A stretch of DNA of 64,000 nucleotides from Triglochin maritima (taxonomy: Eukaryota > Streptophyta > Magnoliopsida > Alismatales > Juncaginaceae): contig OY821777.1 of assembly GCA_963682175.1 (NCBI GenBank), forward strand, positions 7,209,501 to 7,273,500, read 5' to 3'. The notes below the pieces were generated by a model. It searched no databases, was not told where the DNA came from, and was given only the letters and a program-made list of their open reading frames with translations. Shown here in pieces: positions 36,018 through 49,234 of this stretch (positions within the stretch are counted from its first letter, which is position 1; every line of letters begins with the position of its first letter). The position numbers and the translations under genes are program-made.

Positions 36018-39000
36018 TCAGCTAGTCTGGAGATTTTCTACAGACCACCAGAAACTAACGGAAAAGCTCGTGGTGAGCGACCTGACATAGTGCCACCACT
36101 TTGGTGGAATATAGAGCATTTCACCTTCCTCCAAGATGCAGTCAACGAAATCCAGCTCTTGCACTTTTGGAAACATTTTGAGGTTAAGATTGTCAATATC
36201 CACCTACGACACAATTTACGTCATGTCTTTAGCAAACCTGTATTTAAGTAAAATATAACAAGATGCGTGTGTGCACGGCTCCAGAAGCCTTGTCCAAACT
36301 AAATTGTTTCAGGGGAAAATCATAAAAATATGGTGGCAAGAATCATAATTCAATTTCTGTTTCCAAGGACGGTGTAGACATTGCCAAAAAAAATCATGTA
36401 GATATAAGACAACATGTTCAATAAAGTTGTTCTGCTCATTTGAAATCTTGACAAAATAAACGAGGCACTTGGCAAGACTCACATGAGTCATCGATGATGT
36501 AAAAATCCGATATTTGATCATGAGAATAAAGAAAAAGAGGTAGAATGTAAAGCACTCTTGCGGTAAGAAAAATCGAGAGGTCTACTGGTAAAATATATGT
36601 ACTCCATACAGGACGTTGAATATCAAAACAACTGAAAAATGTAGCATGTTGAAGTATTTGTTAAACTTAAATTTTGAAATAACAGCATAGATGAATTTGG
36701 CCATCTATTTTCTGAAGCAGAATTACGCTAGCTAGTGTAATATCTGCGAAGTTGGTTTTGCAGAAACTAAGTATTACCTGACTGGAATTGCTCAACATCG
36801 ACTCAGGGTAGGGGTAAAGATCCTCTAAGATAGAAGCAGAATAAAGTCTTACATACTTTCTACCCACGACCTGAAAATCAGGAGAGTCAAGTGGTCCTTA
36901 GGTGCAGAAGGGACGTCAGTTGGAACTTGGAAGCGATAAAAAAGTTAAAAGAATAACATAAACAATCAAGTATTAATCATGTCTCACGAAACATGTCACA
37001 CAATAATACCAACGATACTAGCACATCGTACAATCTGAGATCACAACTTGGTTATGTCCTATGCTGCTCAAAGGTTATCAGACTATTACATCTTGTTAAA
37101 GAAGAGATGTTCACTTAAGCTTTCTTCTGAAGGGTGTCATACATCAGAGAAAAGTCATTTTTCCATTGAAGTAGAGTACTCATTGTAGTAATTATATATA
37201 ATTTTGGGTCGAAGTAGAAGGAAAGGGTAACTAACCCACTTACATATCATTTGCACGTAATCCAATCCCAAAGACATAGAAGAACAAGAAATGAGCATAC
37301 CTCTCAAACCAAATCTATTTTCAAAGTGCACTCGTGGCATTCAATTTTCGATCTTCTGCATATTGATCAAGCTCAATAGCTACGCATGGGCAATTAACTA
37401 AGAAGTATAATTACAAGTACCGTTCTAAGCAAAAGGCATGTTATCAAGCTTTCGTGCAACCTGTGGACAGCTAACCGAAATAAGTATTGGATTAATGATA
37501 TGGTATTAAGGATAAGTCAAAATTGTTCTTGTACTTTTATACTTCACAATATGGTTCAATAGTTCACACCAATTCTCAATCAAAAGATGTCCAAATGCTA
37601 CTTTGCTATTTTATGGAGATCCACTAGGAAAGTTGGTTTGTTTAAGATCCAAGCTTCTAACAAGGTCGATGTCCATCTATCTTTCTAGTGATGAATCCCG
37701 AACATGAAACCTTAGGTTACGAACAATGTTGTGAAAGACATGCAATGGTTGGTGTTTAGCTATTTCAGAACCATATGATATAGGGTTTTTGGTTTGATCT
37801 CCATGATATCCAATATCATCCCAAAGGACCCAAACCAGTAATAATGCTGATTATATCTTTAGCCATACAATTGTTCAAGAGGAGAAGAAACAAGATTGAT
37901 AAGCTGAAAACTTGAAAGCTGAAGAAACAAGAGTAACAAGGTTTCCTCCACAAACGAACATATTGCATGTTCTAGAAAATCCAAGTACCTGAGCCAAAAG
38001 GTTATGATGTGGATCATGGTGTAAAGGTGTCACAGTTCCAGGAGGACCAAACCAGGCATTAAGAGATTGAAGCTGCCCACCACCAGTAAAACAGTAGTCA
38101 GGTACCATTATGTCATTCCTGAGTTCCTGTATCTGCCGATTTGACAAAGTCAATTGGTCAGGAGAAGGGCTACAACAAGGCTTCATAAATCAGAAACAGA
38201 GTAAGAAACATATATAAAAAGGCTGCTAAACCTGATCGAACAACGGATGCTGAGCAAGATATGTCATATCTTCTGGGCGGCAGTCAGACTGGATTCTTTG
38301 TAAAAATTCTGAAAAAGTTATAAGCTCTTGCTTCCACTTAGCAGAAAGGTAGTTTTTACCAACCTGCAATTAAATAAATGTTACCAAGTGGAAAGCCCTC
38401 CTGAACCTGGAAAATGGTAAATCTTTTACCAAATTGATATTTCAGTAGATAGAACTTCTTCAGGCTTCAAAAAAGATTTCCAACAGTGACAGCACAAAGC
38501 TTCAAGATAAAAAGTTGTTATATGTCTTCCCAAATAGCACATGGTGGTTGTCCTATATTCTTCTAATATGCCAGGGGTTTTAAATGGTCCAATAGACCAA
38601 TACACATATGAACTGTAGGTGAAAATGCTCCGTAAGTAACTCTGGATATGGCAATAGTAGAACTATTAAGAATCTGACCACGTGATGATAAATGCTGAAT
38701 GCTTTGGCAATGCACTAAAAAACCTACTCTGCAAGCAACATGCAGTATATTTGGATGATGCAGTATGATAGACAAGGCCAAGAACTTAATGTGACAAAAG
38801 ACAAGGCAAAGAACTTAGTTTGGGCTTCTCAAATTCATGCAAGCCAAATGTCACGTAGGAGGTAAATGCATATAATAAAATTCATCTTGAAACTTAAGCT
38901 TGATGTACTTTCAACTGTTATTGCATCTGTCTACAGTCGAATTAATCCTTTTGGATCACTAAATTGTTAACTAGAAGATCACCATGCGAAAAGTTAAGCA

Positions 39001-41037
39001 CCTCAACAGGAACTGTTCTCTCTCCTGCAATCCTCTTTAGATACTTAATATCCTTCCACTTCGTGCGTGCTGGCCAATGATCTATGCAACCACAAAGTAT
39101 AACTGGAGTGCCAGCTATAAAATAATCACATAGAAATCTCTCCATAGAAAGAAATGAGTGTTTCTCGACAATTTTAGAGCAAAGAGACCTCGGAGGTAGA
39201 ATTGTAGGCACCTACAGTAGAAACAGGAAGCAATAACTGAACAAATTAATTACTTAAATGTACTAGAGAGTTATTGGACAAACCACGACAGATTCACTTT
39301 GAAACGACCTTTTTCAGAGTCCGTGTATACCACATCTATGTTCATACAAAACACTCTCTGAACTAACTAGTTTGAATATATGTCTGCAGAGACTAGAAAA
39401 AAGTAAGAAAATGTTTATTTTTTGCAATTGTAGGAAGATGATGATTAATATTATGCAACAGGTTGAGTTCCATTATGAACAATATTCTTAGTACTAAAGT
39501 TTGTGACTTGGGGAAGAGTTGCTGAAGAGAACTCAAACCTCTGCCTCTATTTCCAAGATAGTGAAAGCAACTGCCTTGATGATTCCAAACCCCACCCTTA
39601 TTCTTCTCGCCCATGAAAATGATGTGTACTACCAATATTGTTATTCCGGGCAATATTTGTTTGTGACATTTAAAAAGCCACTACTTTAGAAGAAATCTTA
39701 TTTCGACATTTTTTTTATAGTCTTAGTCCTTTGGTGCCCCTCAGAGCACACAGAGATGTTTTTAGGCAGTGTAGCGTGTATACCAGTTATTCAGTAGTGC
39801 TTCACTTCCCACTTGATGGATCCAAAACATGAAAATCCTATCTTCTGAACTAACATGTGAAAAAAAAATTAGGAAAATTAATTTGCAAGGAAAAATATAA
39901 ATAAACCACATTTTCATATCCATACGGAGGTAAATAAAAAGAGAGTAGCACATATTATCAATATAATAATAAAAACTCATGAACGGAAACAATTAAAAAA
40001 GATGTGCTTGCAAACAATTCCCTAAGCCTAATAACTTCGTTTCATCATTAACTACAAGGATGAATACAACAACAAATAAGTGCTGACACAATTAGACAGA
40101 CAAATGCTAATTAAGCGATAGGACTGTTCATCCATTGTATTTTTCCGGTATGATACAATATATTGATTGTCCGTTACTTAGTAAGCTAGTAAATCATCGG
40201 TGCACTTTTATGTTTTAGCACTGTGGTTTGGCTGCAAAATAATTCTATAAAAGGCAAAACAAAAATTCTAGAAGGGACCCTTGTATGGTTGCTATACAAT
40301 AAATAGAAGCTAAATGTTTTGAGTTAGAAAATCACCTTCGGATGATTCCATAATCCATACCCTTAAAATGAAAGATAAAAAACTACAACAAACAACACTA
40401 CCTTCTTAGAACTTGGAACTAAATCCATAACCAATTACCAATAATGGAACATACTTATTTGAACTAACTTCCTAGAACCAGACTACGACCAAATCGACCA
40501 CAAAGCTTTCAGGCAACATCCCAAACATCCAATTCTTCTTTTACGAACAAGAGTTTCCACAAAAAATAATAACAACATGTCATCATCTCAACAACTCACC
40601 TCCGTCAAGCTCAAGCTCTTCTCACCATCCAATTTCCTCCCATCCTCCTCTCCGTCTAAATCCACCCCTCTCATTCGGATCCTCCCAATGGCCTCATCGA
40701 GAACAGATCTAAGCATCACACCGCCAAGTATAAGCCCCATGTCCAGAACCCTAATGGCCTCCTTCCACTCGCCGGTGCCGTTCAGAATCCCTGCGACGTC
40801 GAGGCACGCCAGCGCGTACGCGTCCCTCCACGCGGGCTCGACGGCGTGCCACGGCCCCGAGTGGAGCTGTTCCCACGCCATCTCCCTCGCTGCCTCCGCC
40901 GCCGCGCGGTCTCCGGACGCTGCGTTCTCCACCAGCCTGGCGAAAGCGAAGCCTCCCTCCTGTCTTACACGCTGCAGAAGACTCGGACGGAGGTCGGGAT
41001 CGATCCCCACGGCAGTTTCCGGTGGGGTTTCTCTCAT
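36018..41037 (-). CDS. JMJ30: JmjC-domain oxygenase, JMJ30/JMJD5 (KDM8) orthologue
   Basis: Six exons on the minus strand (40600-41037, 39002-39211, 38232-38363, 37989-38132, 36778-36870, 36018-36203) all join in phase 0 and give 400 residues. Exon 1 encodes the helical N-terminal region with EAAREMAWEQLHSGPWHAVE, typical of plant JMJ30. The JmjC core has LNAWFGPPGTVTPLHHDPHH with the iron-binding H298-x-D300, and YIPPKWWHYVRSL with the distal His377. JMJ30 is a 2-oxoglutarate and Fe(II)-dependent nuclear enzyme linked to the circadian clock and to histone demethylation in Arabidopsis. Animal JMJD5 is also reported as an arginyl hydroxylase. All metal ligands are present and the gene looks intact. 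Its exons, especially exon 1, are GC-richer than the introns. Confidence 0.93.
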
Positions 41038-42784
41038 CGCCGGCGAGCGGAGGTGGAAAAAAAAGGGATTTTAGTTTATTTGTTCTTTTTAATGGAGATA
41101 TTTAGGGTAGATTTTTGGGATATTTGCGGGAAAAGGGCATTGCTTTTGGGAGAAGTTGCTGACGTGGAGGAGCGCTTTTACCTAACATGCGCTGACAGGT
41201 GTGGGCGTATGTTAGCGCGGAGGTGTTTCGTCCACAGATGAGTGGACTTATCCACACCACAGGTGGGGGTATCCGTTGCCTGTTGGGTAGAGTTTGAAAT
41301 GGACTTGAATTTTTTGGTTCAGGCAGGTCGTGGTGGGAGTCCAACGAAATGAATGGGATTGGCCATTGGGAATTTGGGATGGTGAAAAAATGTTTTTTAT
41401 TGTGCTCAAACAAGTTCATCTCAAAAACGTATTTTATTTTCTCTCAAAATCGTCATATGCAATTTCAGGCTGACAAAAACTTAGACTGAGTAATAAACAA
41501 AGAAATAGAATTTTAAGGAAACTGGAGTAATCAATTTCATGCAGTTGTGCCACGAACTGTGGAAAATTACTTTACAATTTACATCTACCCCCACTATCAA
41601 AATTCAAAAATAGCTGCGTGTCACTACTTTAGGTGAGTTCCACTCATTTTGATGGCAACATATACCACCTAATTAGGCCCGGCCGTAAACACTTTTTTGA
41701 ATATTGTCGAATCATGGATTGGCATTCTGAGTAGGACTAGAAGCAAACTCGGTGCAACAAGCGTACTAATTGCTTCTGAGATTAGCTAGCCCATTGGGTT
41801 TTTGTAAGACTTTTTCGGCCCTATTCTTGTGTGATGCGATATGCTTGGTTGGAGCTCAATCCTTGTTTTTGGAGCCAAATCAACCGATTGAGCTTACAAC
41901 AGTTGGTTAGTACCATCCCACTGGTAGGATCTTTTTGGCGATTCTGTTACTGTTCTTCTCTCATTTGCCACTCCATTTTGTCACGTAGGGGAATATATTC
42001 CGTGTGTGAAATGGTTCTTTGTGTTTCTTCGGGTGCAACATCAAAGTGCAAACCACCACGTACAAATCTAACGCAAGGAATAAAGCAAAAGGCCGGGCAG
42101 GTATACATACATTCAAATATGTTTCAAATGGATTCCGCTTTCTTTCTCTCTCAAGGACATGCTTTATTTAGCTTCTTTATTTTTAATATTAACAAATATT
42201 TGCATCACACTAATCAAACGTAACGCTAATAATACCTCCTATTTTACATTAAATCATGGGTTCCACCCACACAAACAATTTGGTACGTACACTACATACC
42301 ACTTAATTAATTCTTATCCAAAGCGCATGTTGCGATCATTCACTTGCATATATCTAAGCTAATCACATGTTTATTGAGAATCGTTTTTTTCTTCCATCCA
42401 CCTTCTTGTTAAGTTTCGTAAATTAAAGGTAAGAGCCACAATACGAACATTAGTTTACAGGAAAAAACTTCTTCCCCAAAGGATTCGTTTCTGCATCCAC
42501 ACATCAGTGAGCACTTTGGGAACATAGATTCTTTACTTTCCTCTGGTACCCTCGTAGCCTTTTGAAAAATCATGATTTGAAACAGACAAACATCTTTGCT
42601 TAAGAATCCCACCACTCCAGCAACACAACCTGCTTCCTTGCTTCTACTTACTATCCAAGAAGAATCTCATCTAATCTAATCTAATATTCTAATCTAAGTG
42701 GTCATATGCATTCCACTACTTATAGTCAGTCCCCTACACACACTCTACATAATTAAACACAAACGCAAACCAACCAACAACCAT
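41038..42784. other. Intergenic between divergent JMJ30 and MCTP genes
   Basis: The two genes point away from each other, so both promoters lie here. No clear TATA box or transposon could be assigned. TCTAATCTAATCTAAT near 42668 is a short tandem run just upstream of the MCTP start. Confidence 0.5.
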
Positions 42785-44887
42785 ATGGAGCCCGAAGGTG
42801 TAGTCTCATTGCCAATCCAGTACGTCCAGTCTCGCCCAACCAAGCCGGAAGACTACACCCTCAAGGACATGAACCCGCACCTCGGGGAACGATGGCCCAT
42901 CGGCAATTCGGGGCGTAGCGGGTCCGGTCTTGGTTGGATAAACGGCGGGGACAGAGTCACAAGCACCTACGACCTCGTCGAGCAAATGTACTATCTATAC
43001 GTGCGAGTAGTGAAAGCCAAAGACCTCCCGGCGAACGCGATATCGAGCAGTTGCGACCCGTACGTGGAGGTCAAGCTGGGGAACTACAAGGGCACCACCA
43101 GGCACTTCGAGAAGAAGCTCCACCCGGAGTGGAACCAAGTCTTCGCGTTCGCGAAGGAGCGGATTCAGTCGTCCACTTTGGAGGTGTTTGTTAAGGAAAA
43201 GGAGATGGTCGGGCGGGACGAGTACCTCGGTCGGGTGAGGTTCGACCTCAATGAGGTACCGACTAGAGTCCCGCCCGATAGCCCGTTGGCGCCGCAATGG
43301 TACCGGTTGTGGAATGAGGATCTTGTGTTCGTTGCGGCTGAACCGTTCGAGGAGAATTTGCTGCTTACGGTCGAGGACCGGGTGCATCAGTCGAGGGACG
43401 ATGTCGTTGGGAAGATATCATTGCCTTTGAGTTTGTTTGAGAAGAGATTGGATCATAGGCCGGTCGACTCGCGGTGGTTCAACCTTGAGAAGTTCGGGTT
43501 CGGGGTTCTTGAAGCAGACCGGAGGAAGGAACTCAAGTTCTCGAGTAGAATTCACCTTAGAGTTTGCCTCGAAGGCGCTTATCATGTTATGGATGAGTCG
43601 AGCATGTATATAAGCGATCTCCGCCCGACCGCGAGGCAATTGTGGAAGCAGCCAATCGGAATGCTTGAGGTGGGTATTCTGGGCGCGACCGGGCTTCTAC
43701 CGATGAAGGGGAAGGACGGGCGGGGGACGACAGACGCGTACTGCGTGGCCAAGTACGGGCAGAAGTGGGTGAGGACCAGAACCATTATAGGTAGTTTCAG
43801 CCCCAAGTGGAACGAGCAGTACACTTGGGAGGTCTACGACCCTTGCACTATCATCACTCTCGGAGTGTTCGATAATTGCCAGCTTGGTGGTGATGGTGGC
43901 GCGAGGGATTTGAGGATTGGGAAGGTGAGAATCCGACTCTCGACACTCGAGGCTGATCGGATATACACACATTCATATCCCATGGTCGTCCTTCACCCAT
44001 CCGGCGTTAAGAAGATGGGGGAGCTGCAGCTTGCCGTTAGGTTCACATGCCTTTCGCTAGCCAACATGGTTTACCTTTATGGTCACCCTCCATTGCCAAA
44101 GATGCATTATGTGCATCCTTTTACAGTGAACCAAGTCGATAGCCTCAGGTACAATGCCATGAACATTGTAGCGGTTCGACTTGGGCGGGCAGAACCGCCG
44201 TTGAGGGAGGAGGTGGTGGAGTACATGCTTGATGTGGATTCCCACATGTGGAGCATGAGGAGGAGCAAGGCCAATTTCTTTCGGATAATGTCGTTGCTTT
44301 TGGGCATGATCAACGTCAGCCGGTGGTTCCACGGTGTGTCGCATTGGAAGAACCCGATCACCACGGTTCTTGTGCATGTTCTGTTTTTGATACTTGTTTG
44401 GTATCCAGAACTTATACTGCCTACTCTGTTTATGTACATGTTTCTCATTGGTTTGTGGAACTACCGGCTACGGTTAAGGCACCCGCCTCACATGGACACG
44501 AAGCTGTCATGGGCGGAAGCCGTCAACCCAGACGAGTTAGATGAGGAATTTGATACCTTTCCTACTACAAGACCACCACATTTGGTGCAGATGAGGTATG
44601 ATAGGCTCAGGAGTGTCGCCGCAAGAATACAGACAGTGGTCGGAGACATGGCAACGCAAGGGGAGAGAGTGCAATCCTTGTTGAGCTGGAGGGACCCAAG
44701 GGCGACGAGTTTGTTCATTTTGTTCTGCTTGTTTTCCGCGGTAATGCTCTATGTTACGCCTTTCACAGTGGTGGCGTTGATTATTGGCCTTTATATGCTC
44801 CGCCACCCACGGTTCCGAAGCAAACTGCCTTCCGTGCCTAGCAACTTCTTCAAGCGGCTGCCGGCCAAGATCGACAGCATGCTTTGA
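42785..44887 (+). CDS. FTIP1-like: FTIP-class MCTP protein with an internally shortened second C2 domain
   Basis: The intronless frame gives 700 residues from ATG 42785. An upstream in-frame ATG at 42698 would add an unlikely hydrophobic leader. The first C2 domain spans about residues 68-175 (YVRVVKAKDLPANAISSSCDPYVEV). The second C2 is represented only by its C-terminal half, from WNEDLVFVAAEPFEE (176) to about 237. A complete last C2 covers about 290-410. The C-terminal PRT_C region contains membrane segments near 525-560 and 640-672 and ends RLPAKIDSML. Family members such as FTIP1 have about 790 residues with three full C2 domains, act at the ER and plasmodesmata, and help move proteins such as FT. 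The missing segment of about 90 residues includes the linker and the first strands and calcium loop of the second C2. The frame is preserved. Confidence 0.9.
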   Translation: MEPEGVVSLPIQYVQSRPTKPEDYTLKDMNPHLGERWPIGNSGRSGSGLGWINGGDRVTSTYDLVEQMYYLYVRVVKAKDLPANAISSSCDPYVEVKLGNYKGTTRHFEKKLHPEWNQVFAFAKERIQSSTLEVFVKEKEMVGRDEYLGRVRFDLNEVPTRVPPDSPLAPQWYRLWNEDLVFVAAEPFEENLLLTVEDRVHQSRDDVVGKISLPLSLFEKRLDHRPVDSRWFNLEKFGFGVLEADRRKELKFSSRIHLRVCLEGAYHVMDESSMYISDLRPTARQLWKQPIGMLEVGILGATGLLPMKGKDGRGTTDAYCVAKYGQKWVRTRTIIGSFSPKWNEQYTWEVYDPCTIITLGVFDNCQLGGDGGARDLRIGKVRIRLSTLEADRIYTHSYPMVVLHPSGVKKMGELQLAVRFTCLSLANMVYLYGHPPLPKMHYVHPFTVNQVDSLRYNAMNIVAVRLGRAEPPLREEVVEYMLDVDSHMWSMRRSKANFFRIMSLLLGMINVSRWFHGVSHWKNPITTVLVHVLFLILVWYPELILPTLFMYMFLIGLWNYRLRLRHPPHMDTKLSWAEAVNPDELDEEFDTFPTTRPPHLVQMRYDRLRSVAARIQTVVGDMATQGERVQSLLSWRDPRATSLFILFCLFSAVMLYVTPFTVVALIIGLYMLRHPRFRSKLPSVPSNFFKRLPAKIDSML

Positions 44888-45579
44888 TGGGCCAGGGGTG
44901 GATCGATTACTTTGGAGTTAACGGCCTGTCATCCAAATCGGGTTTGAGTGTTTTCTTTAAATTAAGAGTTTCCATTCATTGTTTTACTTCTTAATAGTAA
45001 TCACCAGAAAATTCAGAGGCAGTTTGAACCTCACGACAAGAACATTTCATCTGGCATAAACAACGATGTCATCAAAGACAAGGGTTGGTTGCGGTTCATA
45101 ACCAAATATTGTATGCACCAAAACTTTATTATAGTTACACGTCATCCGTAACCTTGGCTTAAGGTTTTGCAAGTTCGTACCGAGAGGGATGTCATTTATA
45201 ACACGCTGAGAACTAAGATTAACATATCTTTGATCATTTGAACATACTTCAAAACGACAACCGGGAGGAATTAAAAGTAGCAAACATAAAAATAAAGACG
45301 TAGTTTCAGATTCGTTAACACCACGATGACCATTTTGTAGACTTTGAAAAGAAATGGAGAATGGGAGCAACAGAGAACGAGGTAGCGAAGACACAACTGG
45401 GGAGGAATGATTTATCAAAATCAACGAGTTCACGCTCAAAATATAAATAATAAACCATCTTCCTCAAAAGCTTGATGAATAATGTAACAAAACTGAAGTC
45501 TCAGATGAAATTAAAATAGAAAACCAGTTCCTACGATAAACTTGGCTCAAACAAAATGGCTACAATCCGTTCACCAGAT
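44888..45579. other. Intergenic between convergent MCTP and eL6 genes
   Basis: Non-coding sequence that holds the 3' flanks of the two genes. The minus-strand open frame 45047-45439 has no family signature. Confidence 0.5.
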
Positions 45580-47394
45580 TTAGAAGACCAGTTCATGAGG
45601 TTTCATGCCCGATCTAAGGGTAAAACGAGCACCCAAATAGGTCATCAAATCTGGTACGGCCTCAATAGCCTTCATCAACTGAGCATCCACCACCTTTTGG
45701 TCATCCTTCCTCTCCTGGGGGATGGTCTTTTTCTCCTGAGAACAATGAGAGGAGTTAACAATGGAAAAATACTTAACATGACAAAGAAGGTTCTATAAGT
45801 AAAGCGATGATGAAAGAGCATGCCTCCTTCTCAGCCTCAAAAAACTCCCCTTCGCCCTTCTTTGTCTTCTTCTTTGCTTCCTTTGCAAAGTACTTGTCAT
45901 CGAACTTGTCAACGTTGGTGCCAGAAACATCAACCTTGGTAGATGTTCCAATTACATAAGCTTGGTTTACACGACGAAGAGGAACACCGTTAACCTTGTA
46001 TGGTCCTGGAGAAGGCAAAGGAGTTATAAGATAGTTAATAACAACAGCAGAAGATGTACTTTCAGTAATACTAACAACTACTACAACTTAGAATAAGGTA
46101 TTAAATAAATCGAGAAGAATGTTTAAGCAAATTAACAGTTTCCTTAAAAGAGACTTGTGAAAGAAGGGCAAAAATTCAAGTACAGCTTGACAGAACAAGC
46201 TTTTGCATTTATCACAGGAATTTGCCAGAATATCTAACTAATCATTTTAATTCTTACAGGCAAATACAGTAAAACAATATGATACAATACAACCTTACAA
46301 GCATGTTAGCCATAAAAAAGGAAACCTCGACGAGCCTTTTACTCAAGGCAAGGACATCACTTTCCTAGGGCTACAATACAAGCAAAGGCGAATAAGAGCA
46401 TTCCAATAAAAACTGATGGACCAAGGATGCAACAATTGACAACGGATGCAGTTGAACAAGCACCAAATGTCAAAATATACCGAGTGTGAGCACATCCCAT
46501 TCCATTTTGCAAAAATATGATAGATATAATATTAAATTACTGATCAACGCAACACCTAGTGCATAAGTGATCTAACGATGACACCCGGAAACACAAATGT
46601 ATACATTTAAAATGAGCTCTCGATCTTATGCAATGTGGGTTAGTTCCACGCCAATGTGTAAACTAAGCAAAAGCAAAGAAACCCTAATCAGCAATAGTAG
46701 TACGTACATACATACATATATGTCTGAACAATCTCCAATCGAAACACGAACCACTTACTATGAATATCATACCACAAATAACCAACAAAATGGCATATCA
46801 AATTCACAAATCACAACCAAATAAATCATAAAAACAAACAGCAAGCAATAGATCTAAAAAGACAAGTCGCAGAACCCTAAATAACACCAATCACATAAAA
46901 GAATCGAATCCAAAACAAGACTTAAAAAAATCAAGCGAAAGGCATAGAAATCCAACCCGTAACAAGAAGCAATCCAGAAGGAAGCTGTTTCAGGAAAACA
47001 ACTCTCTTCCCCATGAACCTCCCGACCAACAGTATCAGCACCGTCCCAGGAGTAATACTCGGCCTACAAAGCACCGAACCACATCAGGTCAACAAAAACC
47101 CCTACAAACCGCGCCGATCCAAAACCCGACAGATCAATACCTGAGCTTGCTGGGCTTGAGGGTCTTGGAGGAGGTGCGGCGGGGCTTGACATCATCAGCG
47201 GGGTAAAACTTGGGGGGTTTCTCCGCCGTCTTGGGGACCTCGGGCTTCTTGTCGTGGCGGGGGAGGACGCCGCCGTGCTTGGCCTTGATGGCCCAGATGC
47301 CGCGTTTGTGGTACATCTTGGATTTGGAGAACTTGCGGATCCCCGGCAAGAGCACCGGGTTGCGGGAGGTGGACCGGGGCTTCGAGGGGGCCAT
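45580..47394 (-). CDS. RPL6: 60S ribosomal protein eL6
   Basis: Four exons on the minus strand (47141-47394, 46957-47063, 45824-46005, 45580-45735) join in frame to 232 residues, the usual plant eL6 length. Exon 1 reads [13 protein letters not shown] with [20 protein letters not shown]. Exon 2 has [20 protein letters not shown]. Exon 3 has [20 protein letters not shown] and [13 protein letters not shown]. Exon 4 ends [18 protein letters not shown]. eL6 is a structural protein of the large ribosomal subunit. Intron 3 begins GC rather than GT (GAG|GCATGC in the minus sense). No GT donor in that position keeps the conserved [11 protein letters not shown] junction. The gene appears intact. Confidence 0.95.
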
Positions 47395-49234
47395 CGGAAG
47401 TGGTGTGGTGACGACGAAGGCGGCGACGAAGAGGAGGGTTGTTTAGGTTTTTATCGAGGGAGTGATGCGTGCGGTACTTAAACCCTAGGGTTGGGGAATC
47501 GGGGGCCGTTGGATGGGGGCTGGAAGGGATCTGAGGGTTCGGGTTTCGTGGGCTTATTTGGGCTGGGTTTAGGATGGTCGGTGGATCGGTGTATTCTTTG
47601 TAACGCTCGGTCTGGGGGGGGTTTAAAGGGGTAAACAAGCTGATGCGAAAATTTAAGTCACGAATATTATCTTATGTTATATCAAATACAAAAAAAAATT
47701 ATAAATGAAACAATAAAAAATTTGAAAGAGTTATCATGCCGATCATCAAAAAAATTCAAGTTCGAGAGGTTCGTTTACGAAACCAAGTTTAACGATTTTT
47801 TTTGTTTCTCATCAAGATTCTTCGTTTTCACGTTAAACTAGAATTGAAACGTTTTTTGAGACAAGTTTAAGTCGAACTATCGAACCGAGCCAAAATTGAC
47901 CCTACTCATAATGAGCCGACTTTGTTCTTTTATGTTGTTTTGTTATATATATGTGTGGGGTCAAGCTTTAGTGAGCTCAGGGCTCATCAAATTTAGTTTA
48001 AATCCCCTACAATCTCACTATTGGATCTTATTTACAGTTAATCTCATCATTCATTAGCATAACCGTTTTTTTCTTAACCTACATTACAATTTGAAATGAG
48101 TGGTGGATATTGTGGGGGCTTAATTTAGAAAAATTAAGCACTGTACTCACTAGAGAATTCTTGTATATATGTGCGAGAGAGAGAACTACTTAACTTGCAT
48201 AAATACAACAAATCCACTGTTAGATTTACAATATCATGATTTTGTAGGATTTGACCGAACATAGTATTGCTAGGAATGCTTGTGCTTACGAAATATATTG
48301 GTTGGAATTCGTGTGGAATGAATGAAACAATTTTCTAACTTTTCTCGGCAAAAGTAGAGCAAAATTGAAGGCGCTTGATTTGGATTCAGATTTCAACACC
48401 TATTTGACTGGATTCAGAAAGATCATCTGTATTAAATTCATAATGCACACAGAATTCCGTATGTACTTGTGAGATCAAAAATTCAAGTCGGGTTAGATGT
48501 TTCTCTGTCTTCCCATTTACCGTTTAATCTTATTGAAATGACTTCGTTAATATACATAGCAACTAAACGACATGATATCGTAGTGGTGATCATTACAGCT
48601 TCTCTACGTGCATTTATATATATCTCTTGTTTTAATCAAAGACATAAAAACGAATGTCAACACTCTCATTCATATGTTTGGGATTTAAAAAGAAAAGGTA
48701 GTAAAACTGATAAAATAAAATAAAAACCACACCGACTTCTTCAACAAGTGTAAATATGTAACCCATCAAACGCCAGGACTCGGCATCTTCTTATCATACT
48801 TACCGAATAAAACATAAAAATAGGAACGTATTCCGTTTCAAATTTGCAACCCAGATGGAAGTCAAGTAACCAACGTGGTCCTCTTCAGCTGGTAACGACT
48901 AACGAGTTTGGGAAATCCGGAAATGTACGAGCAAACGGGAACTTGAGGCTTTCTGATTAATTCCCCCACTCGCTCCGAGAAACAGCACTCTCTATTCAAA
49001 ACTCACCCGCAAATTGACTCGCATATAGTTTACCACATTTACCCATAAACTACTCATCTGATCCATGGATGGCGCAAACAAATGAACAAGCCAATACGAA
49101 TTGGAATTCTATTTTTTTATCGAAAATGGCTGCAGTCAGAGTATGAAATACTTAAAAAAAATCTCAAGAAAATTCTCAATAGGAAATGAAAACTTTTTTG
49201 ACCAACTATGGCAACAGCACACTTGAGTGACATT
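47395..49234. other. Intergenic between eL6 and BRX1
   Basis: The first few hundred bases are the eL6 promoter region. About 47740-47910 contains words such as ACGAAACCAAGTTTAACG that look like a decayed repeat, without definable ends. No gene is supported. Confidence 0.45.

Noticed and set aside
42698..42784. Upstream in-frame ATG as the MCTP start
   Set aside because: The extra 29 residues are hydrophobic and unlike family N-termini. MEPEGVVSLPIQYVQ at 42785 fits better.
42934..44806. Several open frames of 70-130 codons overlapping the MCTP gene on both strands
   Set aside because: They are frame shadows of a GC-rich coding region. Only the 700-residue frame has C2 and PRT_C domains.
47195..47638. 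147-codon minus-strand ORF over eL6 exon 1
   Set aside because: It overlaps the eL6 exon in another frame and is a shadow.
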